The notes beneath the pieces were generated by a model. That model was not told the origin of the DNA. It searched no databases and saw only the letters and a program-made list of their open reading frames with translations. Both the position numbers and the translations under genes were made by a program. A DNA stretch of 64,000 nt, taken from assembly GCA_034359265.1 (NCBI GenBank), contig CP136892.1:10402501-10466500 (forward strand). The letters are read 5' to 3'. The stretch is from Canna indica. Taxonomy: Eukaryota; Streptophyta; Magnoliopsida; Zingiberales; Cannaceae. Below are positions 32,100 to 44,900 of this stretch, one piece after another (position 1 is the stretch's first letter; each line of letters begins with the position of its first letter).

Positions 32100-32984
32100 A
32101 ATGTGATCCTTAATTTGGAAGTCTCCAACAAATTAATGTGGCATCCTTTTTATGAACCCTAAAAATTATGTGTTGACGTTCCTTGCTTAATTTCTTTTAT
32201 ATATTTTTTGGGTCTTTTTTATTGATCTGGAGGATCTTGGGAAGGTTTGAAGTTGAAGTATCGATGAGTTTTACTTTCCAGAGATGATTGATCTAATGAT
32301 CTATATATGTGCGTGTTGATTTTGGCAGAAGATTAATTATTGAAGAGATTGCAGAAGCAAATATGGATTGTAGCAGCAGCCGTTAAGCCAAGATGAACGT
32401 AAGGCATTAACCTAATATATATGTCAAAATAGCGAGTTCATTTCTAGAACTAGAATTAAGAGTACAATAAAGTACATGATTGGATAAACATCCAACACCA
32501 CTTTCACACGTGGAAGAATATTATAACGTTGTTTCTCATTATTCACATGATTGCTATATATGGTATACACCATATTATGCATCAAAGCTAGGAGTGAGTA
32601 TATATAAAATTAACAAATAGTGCAAATTAACAAATCAAGAAATCAAGAAAATGCAAAATTGGTTGCTTATGACTCAATATGATACGTCCTAAATTATAGG
32701 GACAAAATTTCCATGATGCTTAGGCACCATAACAGTACTCTTGGTGAAACAATATAAATATACTTTTATAAATACACTCATTTTTTATTCATATATGCTC
32801 ATATTATTTTAGATTTATACACTTTAATATACTCACTTTAGTATATTTATAAAAACTAAATATAGATAAAATATAAAATGAGTATATGTAATGTGAGTAT
32901 ATATAAAATTCATGAATGTACCTAAATAAAATAAGTGTATGTATAGTAAAGTGAGTATATACATTTGCACTGCTCCACAAAGAC
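32100..32984. other. Intergenic: Dof 3' region and AT-rich DNA
   Basis: No gene is seen. The first few hundred bases should contain the Dof 3' UTR. The stretch 32755-32965 contains repeated GAGTATATA / TATACTC words in both orientations and may be a worn inverted-repeat element. Confidence 0.5.
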
Positions 32985-33178
32985 AGACAAAACTTCGGTG
33001 CAACCGCTGCTGCGCTGAAGCACGTGCTTCCTCAATCAAGGGAGCCGTGAGCTAGCTAGCTAGGACCCTCCCCTAGTCCACGGGTCGCCATGCCCGACGT
33101 CCCTGGAGGGTCTCATGGCTCCCCTTGATTAGGGGAGTACGTGCTTCAGTGCAACAACCACTGTACGAAGTTTTTTTC
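32985..33178. mobile_element. 194-bp inverted-repeat transposon, MULE-MITE-like
   Basis: Directly outside the element the 10-bp sequence CCACAAAGAC is repeated (32975-32984 and 33179-33188), a length close to the 9-bp duplication of Mutator-like elements. The ends are imperfect inverted repeats: AACTTCGGTGCAACC...GCTGAAGCACGTGCTTCC on the left, and CTTCAGTGCAAC...ACGAAGTTTTTTTC on the right. The inner arms AATCAAGG(G)GAGCC / GGCTCCCCTTGATT also pair, so most of the element can fold into one hairpin. It is GC-richer than its flanks and has no coding capacity. Confidence 0.7.
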
Positions 33179-33188
33179 CCACAAAGAC

Positions 33189-33309
33189 GGCCTAGTTGCC
33201 TAGACACCACATAATTGTCTGTAAACTTCTAGTGGGAAATAATGTAAAAGGAAAGATGGTAGGAAGTGGAAATATATCTGTATTTCCATTGACCAAAGAA
33301 CGAGGTAAA

Positions 33310-33361
<52 letters not shown>

Positions 33362-35990
33362 GTAAAGGAATAATCCCCGACAGTAGTTTAAGTGGTCTTG
33401 CACCCTATAGAATCACAACCTTTAGTAACGAATGTTGATATATATTTAGAAATACACTTTGATTTTTAAGGTGATGGTATAGAGACCCACACAAAATAGT
33501 ATGCGGACATGAGGTGCCGCACTATGATTTAAGTATCTTGGTTTGAACCATCATGTTAGGCTATCATTAGTCTTACACTATAAGCAGTGGGTGGACATCG
33601 ATCAGCAGATTGCACAAAGGTTTGAATCACATACTTTAGTTTGGAGCAATCAATTAGAGTTAGGATGTTAATTAAGTCTATAAGCATATAGAAGAATTGT
33701 TATTATATTCATACATGCATTTCATGGATATATGGTGCAGATGAATCAACATGTTTAGGTGAATGAGTTTGAGAAAATTAAAGGAATAGAATCAAAAGGT
33801 TAATTTCCGGAGTATTGGAATAGGCAAAGTTATACTGTATAGTAAATAGTATCTCTTCATCTCTTTGATACCCTAATTTGGAATAATTGAAAAAAAAAGT
33901 GCAATGAGGACCCTCTCTTAAAAAAATCTAAGAGATTGAATAATTCTCATTTTATTTTATTTTTTCCTTCAAAGTCTTCAAACCAAACAATTAAACCCTG
34001 ATTATATTGATCAAAATCATAATGATTAGAACCCAACTTATTCTTTTAAAGTGAAAAATTCATTGTCATTCTTAGGACTTCATAATTCCTCCATTGTGAA
34101 AGCAAACTCCATTTTACCTGCATAATAATTGACATAAGAAATTCCATCTGAAATAAAATGACACTGGTGGCCTGGTTCGACCCTCCATTTTACTAAAAAA
34201 TTACACCGTCGCACAAAAGTAATGGTTGATGAGATTTTCATGTCATTTGAATTGGATGCAAACAGACAGCGACTACAATTGTTGGATATTATTGTCTACA
34301 AGAAATTCCAAGTTGAGGAACAACGGGTACCTCAGTGTGTCTTAACTTTCAAACACCTTTCTCATTAAGAAATGAGGGACGGAGATAGGACTCACTGACA
34401 TGCTTAAAAAAGGGCCTGCAATTAGTGACCTTGAGATGAAAGCCGGTAATAAATATAGGCTACCTATCTACTCACTGTTTGCTTCCACACTTTTCTTACT
34501 CTAGCACAAGTCTTGATGGATGCTCCTGCGTCAGATTGATGGGAACTGATGACTTGAAATGCAGCAAATGCTCGTGAACTTTGAACCAGTAGGACCACCT
34601 ACTTATAACTTGGGTTATATGGGTCGAACTTAGTTAACAAGATAAATACCGAGAATATAATAATTTATTTCTGATCAATTCTCATCAGGTTTGAGCACTT
34701 GTTTGCCAATCCAAGAAGAAATGCTAGTGGATTTGATGCTCATAAAATTTTAACTATCCAAAGCTTAGATCAATGGACATAAACTCATGAGCGCCCTCAT
34801 GAGGTCATTATATATAAAACATTCAGTCGGATACCATAACTTTTGCTTAATAGCTCAAATCCAGCTTTAGCCAATCACACGATTAGTTCTTAATTTATTA
34901 CTCCAACGCATTTCAAGTATAATAATAACAAACATATTAACTTAATTTAAGCGGATTGGATAAACAACTTGGACAAAATTCATACAATTGAAAAGTAACT
35001 TTGGCTCATGAACCATCACATTAGAAGAACATTTAACAATGGGACAGGAGAACTTTATATGTAGTAACGGACGCTTCTATTGCTATAGTTAATTAACACA
35101 ATCTTCCCTGATGACTGCATCGGCAAGTATATAGTTAAGTTAGTTTAATTTACAATATCTGTGAGGGAGTAGTTAATTTACAATCTCAACAGAACCAACT
35201 TCTTGTAATCATTAAAGAGAACCTAAAAAGCTGCAGGTGATTCCAGATAGCATACCTGCAAATAGAAAACCCTTCAACTTTAGGAGTTATCCTATGGCTA
35301 CCAAAGTAGTCAGCATTATCATGTTGAAGTACTAGGGTTTGTTTTATATCTAGGTTTAATTTAAACCCCCAAGAAAGTGTTCTTAGAATAAATAAGCCTG
35401 AGAAGATGAATTCTGAGAATAATATAGATGAATAGATCTGTTTAGGATGGTGGCAAGAAAGCGCTTGAAAATTACCTTCTCATTACTAGCTATTCTCTAC
35501 TTCATTTCCCACGAAAGGAATTGAGGCCTAGAATCATTTTTTTATAAAAAAGTAAACAAGAACCAGGCAGGAGGTTTTTTACTGCAAGTCTTTATTTCTT
35601 TTTATGGTTTTTCCTCACCTTGTTTTAGTTGATTGAGGGCTTAGTTTTCTCATACTTCTCATACTCAAGAAACCCAAACTAAAGATTGCACTTCCAGCAA
35701 AAGCAAAAAGGAGGGCCATGGGTTTATATGGAAAAAATGGACTTGTCCAAGGGAATTATCAACTGGAACATAAGAACCAATTTACAAGGATTAACTAATT
35801 CCAGCTGTAATCATTACAAAAAAAAATCTGCTATATAATTTAGAGAAGTAGCATGTTGAGAAAGATACCAATTGGCTTGTCCAAAGGGGTATTTAGGCTT
35901 ATGTAAAATGAAAATGAGAGACAAAACAAGCATATGTCAACTTAACTTGTTATACTTGTCGAAATTAGCGATCCACCAAGAAAACTTTAG
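33189..35990. other. Intergenic between the MITE and VPS34, with an (ATT)n microsatellite
   Basis: No gene is supported on either strand. An (ATT)n run of about 54 bp lies at 33308-33361. The remainder is unremarkable AT-rich sequence. The part close to 35990 will contain the 3' UTR and terminator of VPS34. Confidence 0.5.
33308..33361. repeat. (ATT)n microsatellite
   Basis: About 18 uninterrupted ATT trinucleotides. They create artefactual polytyrosine and polyasparagine frames. Confidence 0.95.
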
Positions 35991-38900
35991 TCAACGCCAA
36001 TATTGAGCCCATCGATGAATGGTCTCAACCATTTGAGGAAATAATGCACTAACACTGTCAGTTATGAGATCTTGAAAAAAATGAATAGCATCCTCATCGT
36101 CCAAATCCAAACGGAACTTTTCTTGTACCTAAGAACAAAGATGACCCTTTAAAACACCTTTTATTCGAAGGACGGAAAAAAAAAATATGTATATGTATAT
36201 ATAAGCACCTTGAGAATGCCTTTTTCAGGATCAGAAGCTATGTCGGGGATGTTAGAACCAGCTATCAGATGAAAAAGATTCAAAATAAGGTTGCTTGACT
36301 TCCGAAGAATGTTGTATGCTTCACAACAATAAGATTTGAATCTTGTATAATATTGGCTGCAATGGAAGAAAGAACCAAATTATGACAAGAGTATTAGCTT
36401 TTAAAGTCTTAGAAACCTAAATAAATAGGTTATTCTATAACAAAATCTAAAAGACTAAATTAGGATGCAATTTGAGCAAACATTTTGCATACAGGGCTCC
36501 TGCTTTAACCTAAATAGCACATCTTTGATAATATAAGAGTGAACTATTATCTAAAAGACTGACCTTGAAACATTTTATTTCTAAAACACAGTAGAATGGG
36601 TATCAACTTGTACTGTCAGGGTCTGGATTTTAATAAGAATACTACAACCAGCAGCACATGCATTTGTCACTGTGGAGGTGATGTGTTAGTATTTAGATAT
36701 GTGTGCATGAGAAAGGGTCTGGTTTTTAATAAGAACACCACAAGCAGCAGCACATGCATTTGTTGACTATGGCAGTGATGTTTTGTATTTCTACATGTGT
36801 GCATGAGAATGACAAAGTTTTACCAGTAGCTCCCCCCTTCAAGGGGTGAAGTGAGACTGGTAAAAAGCCAGCTCTACAGTATATCTGGTATCTAGAACAC
36901 TGGATTAAACTACTTGAATTAGAAATGCTACCATGGCATACAAAACAATTGAAACAATTTGAATAAGCACAGTTTGGATGATGGTGTGCAATATTCAGTG
37001 TGCTTAGGTATTCATGTGACAAATTTACTAGCATAAAATAAATCTATACTGGCCCCAGAATTAGCAGCAAGCAAGAATTTGGTTTTTATATAAAGAGAAA
37101 CATATTAACTGGCAGCAGGGACAATGCCAAGGATATGTCAAAACGCATTTCACTCGAACATGGCATTGGAAAGATCAGCATGATTACCATTTGAACTATA
37201 TTGAATAAAAATGTGAAGAATAACAAATCAGGCTAGCAACTTTTAATAAATCATCTCTGGGGACCTGCTGCCCCCTTCACTCCCCAAAAGAAGAAATAAC
37301 ATGCAAGCACTATCGACATACCTCTCTGCTCCACCCATGGCCTCAACCATTTCTTTGCAGAGTTTCATTGGTGGTGGAAAAGGCTTGGGATCTCGACCCA
37401 ATATATAGCCAAAATCCACATGAAACAGGCGACCATCATCTCTGAGAAGAAGGTTATCCAGATGCCTAGCCATGATTAACACTTTGTTTCAGTATCTTAA
37501 AGAAATTGAAATTTACATATTTGCCTAGAATATATTGATGACTCAAAAAGAGAAAATGATGCAGTATCAGCATGAATATCAAAGTTATCGTCCAAAAAGT
37601 AACAATGTTGAAACCAACATATCATGGCATAATGTTGTGAAGAAACCAGGGAAGTATTTGTTCAAACTCCTTTAGATTTCTGGTGAAATCTTCTAACCAC
37701 TTTCTCCAACATTCTTTCATCACTAATGGCGTTTGTCCATTCAGTTCAATGATAAAATGGGTACGGATTGAGCAGTATTTTCTGGTCCAATCAAGCATCA
37801 ACAGCAGACTAACATGTTATTAGTGATTACCAGGTGGATATTGGTATACTGATGGATATCATAGTAACCACAGTAGTCCATTCTTGAAAGTTTGGAATCA
37901 GCAGTATAACAATATTTAAAATTTAGAATGAGCCTAAGAGACTTCAAACAAATCAAACCTTAGTTTTAGTCATGACAATCGTATTTATAATACAAGGTAT
38001 CTTCTAGATGCACTAAAGCATCTGACAATTATTCCCATTTAAAATCAATTGAAGTTTCTTGATGAAAATACTGACAATGATATTTTATAAATAAAAGTAA
38101 GCAGAGAAATGGTCAAGATACTCAAATATACAGTTGCAGTTCCAAACCATGGACCATGCAATACCTATATTTACTCAAATCACAAATGCAAATGCAAATG
38201 CAAATTCTACTGTAACTGAAATTTTGCAAAAACACATCTAGAAGAGAAGACTACAGATGAAAGAACAAAACAAAATCAAAGTAGCAGCCTGACCTGTCTC
38301 CTATACCCAATATGTATGTGATAACTGAGTAGCCTGCGCAACTTTTGATAAATGTTTCAAGGCATTGAGCAGTTATGCCAAATGGCCCATCTTCATCAGG
38401 GTGAAACTTCTGAAGATAGCTCACAATACTTCGGTGTTCCGACAGAATCTACGATAATATCGCCCAGTCAATGCATTATTGAATCCACCGCATAAACAAA
38501 ATTATAGACCATGTATATTAACTGAATCAAAATATAATTTGATGCAAGATTCATATCTAAACTGAACTGGCATGATAAAATGTCTGTCAAAGGTCTACCA
38601 TATTTTCTGATGCAATGGTATACTGGATTTTGTTGTGCATTATGTGAACCCTTAATTTGTTGGCCACCATTTAAATTCTTAAACTGCTAATACTTATATG
38701 CTAGATACTTCAATTTTTGGCATTTCAGATTACATTACAACATCTTGCATTGAAGCAATCTTCTCAGACCATTTTTGCATTTCAAAGATTGACTACTTTT
38801 ATTATAAGAATTTTTTTCATAGGCTAGGTGTTTGGGAGATCACAACAATTTGTTGTAAGATTTTGGATTAACGGGCTGCATATTTAGATATGAACAGTGT

Positions 38901-41900
38901 ACATGTTGTATGGTAATTTAATAGGTAGAATATTTTTTTTGTACTTATTTATATATTACACAGCACATATGACTGCATTCTACATATGTACCTTAACTAT
39001 CTACATAATAGCTACTAGATTGGACATTAGGAAGACCTATTATTCATGAGCAAAGTGCAGGATGACGAATCAAATGCTATTTCCAGCAATATGCTGTTAG
39101 ATAGTAACCATCAAAATCAAATAACTCTCAGTTTTCTTCTAACAAGTTATAATACTGAAGGGATCGCATTGTAATTGAAGATCATTCGTGCAAATTCTCA
39201 GCCTAATGGTCCCACTAGTGAGTTGTTAATGTCTGTAGCTTTAGGATAATGGTAGCAGATTTATGGAGAAACAGTTATTTATTCTTAACAAGTTGATTTT
39301 GATTAATCCTTTTCTTTATATCCAACATGCATGATCTGCTGTCACCTTATATAGTCATTCAAAAACCAACCCAGAATATTATGATTGTTTTAGCTTCTGG
39401 TAAACATATATAATGATGACTATTCATAAGGGGATCCACTTTTATCCATTTCCTGCTGGGTTAAGAAGAGGCAGCTGCAAGGCCAGCCAGTGTGTCCCAA
39501 TTTTCCTTCTGTTCCATCCAATCACCTGCCCTCAACTATTGGAGAGTAGGCAGCAGACAGGCAAAACTAGAACTCATCAAGGATTTTAAAAAACAGAAAA
39601 CATTCCTTCACGCAACCAAATACTACTGTCCATTGTGTACAACCAATATGATTTCCAATTATAAAGGACTAGTTACACCATTAACCAAACTATTGCAATT
39701 CGTAAAAACTTGTCGACTTAATTGTCTACATTTTGTCAGAACTTAGGTTACCTGTGCCAGAGAGCTGGAAGGTATAAATTCTAACATCCCTTCATCTTGC
39801 CCAGTAGCAAGGACTTTATATGGAGTTAACTGTAAGTCAAGATTCTCCAACTTAAGCAACCGATCCATAAGAGAAACCATTTGGATAACCTGCATCAATG
39901 CAATAAAATTTGTATACCATGTGATAATTTCTCTAATCAGCATCATGAAAATCAATGTTAAACAAAAAAGGAAACAAATAAATGAAAATAATAACTTTGT
40001 AACAGCCATGCAGTTAATAGCTCCTATTTTTGGAACCATTTAACTTTAGTCTCAATATGCAGCTTACTTTACTCATGGTTTAAAATCGTTGATAACTACT
40101 AAGAATATAAATTTATAGATTGAGCTCCATGTTAATAACTTAAGCATTTGGGAAAGATGGTATCCCCATAAACATTAACATGGTATCACAGAAAGAAGCC
40201 TAAGTTTAAATCCTGCAACATCGGCATTTTTTCAAAAGATACCGCCAATTTAGTTGAACGGGTCCACGTGTTAGGTCTAGGCCAATCTAATGAAGTTTGC
40301 TCATTCACACATGAGGACTAGTGTTATGAATATAAATGGGCAAGTGGTAAAAATATAAATGTATAGGTTTGGCCCTAACAACTAAAGCTTTTGAGAAAGA
40401 TGGTCACCCAATCAACTTTAACAATAGATATCTTTTCTCAGAGTGGTACAGTGCCAATACCACACCACAGCACTGTTAGGGACCTTCAGGGTTGTCAAGT
40501 CCTGTATGCGTTTTTACGGTCCCTAACGTGCATTGTAAATATTGCATCATGAGCATCCATGTAAATATGCATTGTAAAACGTGTCCACGCACCGCCCACC
40601 GCTCTTGCTCACGCCTAGGCAAACGGCCTTGTTTATCTAGGCGTGGCATGGACGGTGAGGGTGTGCGAACATAGGAATTTTGTCATGCTCCTCGTGCTTT
40701 TGGGAACCTTGGGGGTGGCACTTGGGGGTTAGGCTCCACTAGTATAGTACCCAAGTATAGCCTGGGCACACTCTAGTCTTTCGTTCTAGCTTTCCTTCAA
40801 GCATTTTCCAGCATTTTCATGCAATCGGCCATTTGGCCCAACAACGTTTTTGCGTCCAAGCACTCAGAGGTTCCAACCCACGCGAAGTGGGAGCTCGCGA
40901 CTTTTCGACATTGGCCAAGCAGATTGGCTTAAGGCTGATTCCTCGCACGGGAAGCGAGGGAGCCACACGGACATTTTCTGCCCAAACAGTTAGTCCGTGA
41001 CAGTTTGGTATCAGAGCGAGGCAAGTTCGCAAAGCTTTGGTGCAAGCAATCGACGCAAACCGTCAACAGACTCGTGCCTTCGTCGTTGAAGACAAACGAC
41101 ATTGGAGCACTCAGCAATCTCGCAGGAGAGATTTTTGTGACCAATCATGGGTCGCAAGACAATCGGTGAATCGAGTGGCGTCGTCAACGCGATGACGACC
41201 GTTACGGAGGAAGCGTTGGTGGAAGAGCCAACGCGAACACAACCAGTCGGACAAACCAGAACGACTGTCCAACGACTTGGAGAATTGGAGAGAATTTGTG
41301 ATGCTCACGCGGCCGGCATGGCCCTAGTCGACAAGATAGTCGACGCGCAAGAAAACTTGGAGTCAAGGCTAGAGGGACTCCATGATGACACTCAAGATGT
41401 AGTCTAACATCTGCAAGATGAGATTGCAGAGCTAAAGGCTATAGTCAAATTTCTAATCCGAGAGATCCACTCGGGCGGTGGCGGTTCACGGCAGAACGAG
41501 ACGCCACAACACCACCTCAGAGAACCCAAACCAAAGCCTTACAATGGGGCCCGGGATGCCAAAACGGTGGAGAACTTCCTCTTCGACTTGGAGCAGTACT
41601 TCAAGGTCACGAGGACAGTTGATGATGATATGAAAGTGTCCGTTGCAACCATGTATTTGTCTGAAGATGCAAAACTTTGGTGGCGGACCAGGTATGATGA
41701 AATTCAGAAGGGGCAAGCCAAGATTGACACTTGGGATGAACTCAAGCGCGAACTAGAAGCGCAATTCTTCCCCGAGAATGTGGAGTTTATCGCCCGACGG
41801 AAGTTACGACAACTTCGTCAAGACAATTCAGTTCGGGAGTATGTGAAGAAGTTCTCGACTATCATGTTGGACATTTCAGACATGGCTGAGACTGATCAAC

Positions 41901-44900
41901 TGTTTACCTTCTTGGAAGGACTGCAACCGTGGGCACAGTAGGAACTCTCCAGGAGGAACATTTAGAGTTTGTCGAAAACAAAGATCGCAGCAGAACAACG
42001 CACTTACTATAGCCCAGAGGAGAATACGTCTAAGGTGGCACCTTACAAGCCGAGATTTTGGGGACCCAACAACTCCAATGGCTATAGCTCAGAGGTGAAT
42101 ACGACTAAAGCGACGCCCTTCAAACCGAAGTATTGGGGGCTCGATAACTCTCAAGGCAAAGGATTCGTAGGAGATACAAGGTGGAGGAATCATACCCACA
42201 GACCATACATCCCGAGAGAACATCCTTAAAGGGGTCCCCTCCAAGAGGGAACCATTCGACAGTTTCGCCTACTTGTGCATTGTGTAAAGGGCCTCACTTA
42301 GCCCAAGGATGTCCAGAACGACAAGCCTTGAGCACCATGATAGTAGAAACCGTGGTGAAGACAATGTCCAACGTCTCAGCGAAGAAAGATAAGGGCAAAG
42401 GAAAAGCAGTTGCCTTAGCGAGCCACAGTGGGGGGTCATCGAACGACCACTCCAGCGAAGACGAGTACAATGGGAGAACTAACATGGGAGCAGTACGACT
42501 GCTCAATGCTCTCAAGACTCAAGTGGGGGGGGGGGCACCCACGACAAAGCGTCCAAAAGCGACGAATGAGCTGATGTTCATCGACATCAAGCTGAACGGT
42601 AGAACCACCCGAGCGATGGTAGACTCGGGAGCAACTCATAATTTTATTACCATAGAGGAGGCAAAGCGAATTGGACTGAAACTAGGAAGAAGTTCGAGTC
42701 ATGTCAAAGCAGTAAATTCTTAAACACAAAACAGTAAATTCTTAAACACAAAAGATCTACGGCATCGCAAGAGACGTTCCGTTGAAAGTTGGAGGATGGA
42801 AATGGCAGATCAACCTGATGGCCATGCCCCTCGATGACTATCAAGTTATTCTAGGGATAGAGTTCCTCAATCGGCAAAGGCGGTACCCATGTCCTTCCTC
42901 GACACGATATGCTTGATGAGGGAGGATAACCCTAGTATCGTTCCAATAGTGCATTCCGCACCAAGAAACCAGAACAAACTTCTTTCTGCCATACAAGTGA
43001 ACAAAGGAGTCCGACAAGTGCGCGCAGAGCAGATGGCTCATAAGACACATGTGCGCGCAGAACAGATGGCTCGTAAGACACAAGAGTGCGCATGGCAGAT
43101 GGCCTCTAAGTCGCAATATTTGCGCATAGCAGATGGCTCATAAGATGCAAGGCTTGTGCGCATGGCAGATGACCTTTAAGTCGCAATATTTGTGTGCAAA
43201 GCAGATGACTCGTAAGACACCCGCACAGGGCAGATGGCTCATAAGACACAACGTGCAGCGCAAACCCCAACAGGGATAAGGGAGCAAGCCCCATATCAAC
43301 CTCCTTACAGAAGGGCCCCACCAGAGTTGGTGGACTTTGCAGCTGGAGGTATTTGCAAGCAAGAAGGACATTCCACAGCTTACGAGAGTCGAATGCCGAA
43401 CGACACGGAGCGACGGTACCCAGTCCACAAGATGAAGAAATGGAAGATCAAGAATCAAGAGCTCTCCAACGCCTTCAAGAAACAAGTCGACGAGGGCGTC
43501 GACTTCGTAAGTGGGGGAGAATGTTAGGGACCTTCGGGGTTGTCAAGTCCTGTATGTGTTATGACGGTCCCTAACGTACATTGTAAATATTACATCATGA
43601 GCATCCATGTAAATATGCATTGTAAAATGCGTCCGCCCACCGCTCTTGCTCACGCCTAGGCAAACGGCCTCGTTTGCCTAGGCGTGGCATGGACGGTGGG
43701 GGTGTGCGAACATAGGAATTTTGTCATGCTCGTGCTTTTGGGAACTTTGGGGGTGGCACTTGGGGGTTAGGCTCCACTAGTATAGTACCCAGGTATAGCC
43801 TGGGCACACTCCAGTCTTTCATTCTAGCTTTCGTTCAAGCATTTTCCAGCATTTTCATGCAATCGGCCATTTGGCCCAACAACATTTTTGCGTCCAAGCA
43901 CTCAAAGGTTCCGACCCACGCGAAGTGGGAGCCCGCGACTTTTTGACATTGGCCAAGCAGATTAGCTTAAGGCTGATTCCTCGCACGGGAAGCGAGGGAG
44001 CCGCACGGACATTTTTCGCCCAAACAGTTAGTCTATGACAGCATGGTTCAATCCATTACTCATGAGACTGTCCCTAGTAGCATGATTTAAAATCTTGTAC
44101 TAGCATGGATAACAGACTTTGCTTGAAGGTAAATTTATATGGTCGGGGAATCATACCATACTCAACCATCTTGACACATTGTACAATTGCAGCATGGATA
44201 AGACTGTATAGTAGTTTTGAACTGATGTGGTCCTCTGGTTCATTCCCAAAAAGCTTGTTTTGAATTATTTACTTTACAAACAAAGTAAAAAACAATAGTA
44301 CATAAGCATTGGAGAGTCCAAGAGTACATGAGGGGAGACAAGTGCTGTGAGAAAATGGCTGCATTTAGAAGTTCATATAGGCTCCAAGTAGCTCAAAATC
44401 TGGTCCCAACAGCTAAAATACTATCCATGGCCCCATACCACTTGGTATATTATGGTATTTTAAAACCATGCTTTTACTAAGAGCAAGAATTGTTATCACT
44501 TATAATGTCAATATGTAGTGTAGTGTAGCCAAGACTAAAATGATAGATATGAATGACTTAGCTTACCAGACAAGGTCAGTTGATGCACCAGTTATATTGT
44601 TATACATTTGCTAGGACATCACATGCTTAAAGAAAATGAATCTTACAACACAAAAAGGTCTTTCCAAACAAGAAGTGGATATTTTTAGCAAACCAAAACA
44701 CAAGTCTTAAAAGTACAAAGCTGGCCATTTTAAGAAAAACACATAAAAGACCTACCAACTGATCTTGGCGGAGATCATCACCCTTTTTAAATATAATCTT
44801 GCAAGTTCCACCACTAGCTGTCCTAAAAGTAAGACGTAGAGGATGTAGTGCACTTTTGAAAATGGATGATTCAGATGGCACAATTCCAGTTATAAGTGTG

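Larger units (their letters stand above)
40474..44040 (+). mobile_element. Gag-protease-only LTR retrotransposon (TR-GAG-like gypsy) in VPS34 intron 12
   Basis: The element is 3567 bp, bounded by LTRs 40474-41002 and 43522-44040. A TTGGTATCAGAGC primer-binding site begins about 3 bp after the 5' LTR, and the polypurine tract GTGGGGGAGA lies at 43511-43520. The flanks read AGCAC on the left and GCATG on the right, so only GCA(C/T) could be a decayed target duplication. Inside are gypsy-type Gag, a zinc knuckle and protease. RT, RNase H and integrase are absent, replaced by a short GC-rich tandem repeat. The LTRs differ at many sites including small indels, so the insertion is older than the Copia at 13434. 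It lies antisense to VPS34 and should be spliced out with the intron. Confidence 0.85.

Noticed and set aside
33196..33438. ORFs with polytyrosine or polyasparagine.
   Set aside because: They are produced by the (ATT)n microsatellite.
39492..39746. Plus-strand ORF of 84 codons inside the VPS34 intron.
   Set aside because: It shows no family similarity and overlaps the antisense region next to exon 13. Likely a chance frame.
40469..44045. A perfect 5-bp target duplication for the intronic retrotransposon.
   Set aside because: The flanks AGCAC and GCATG do not match. At best GCA(C/T) is shared, so I did not claim a duplication.
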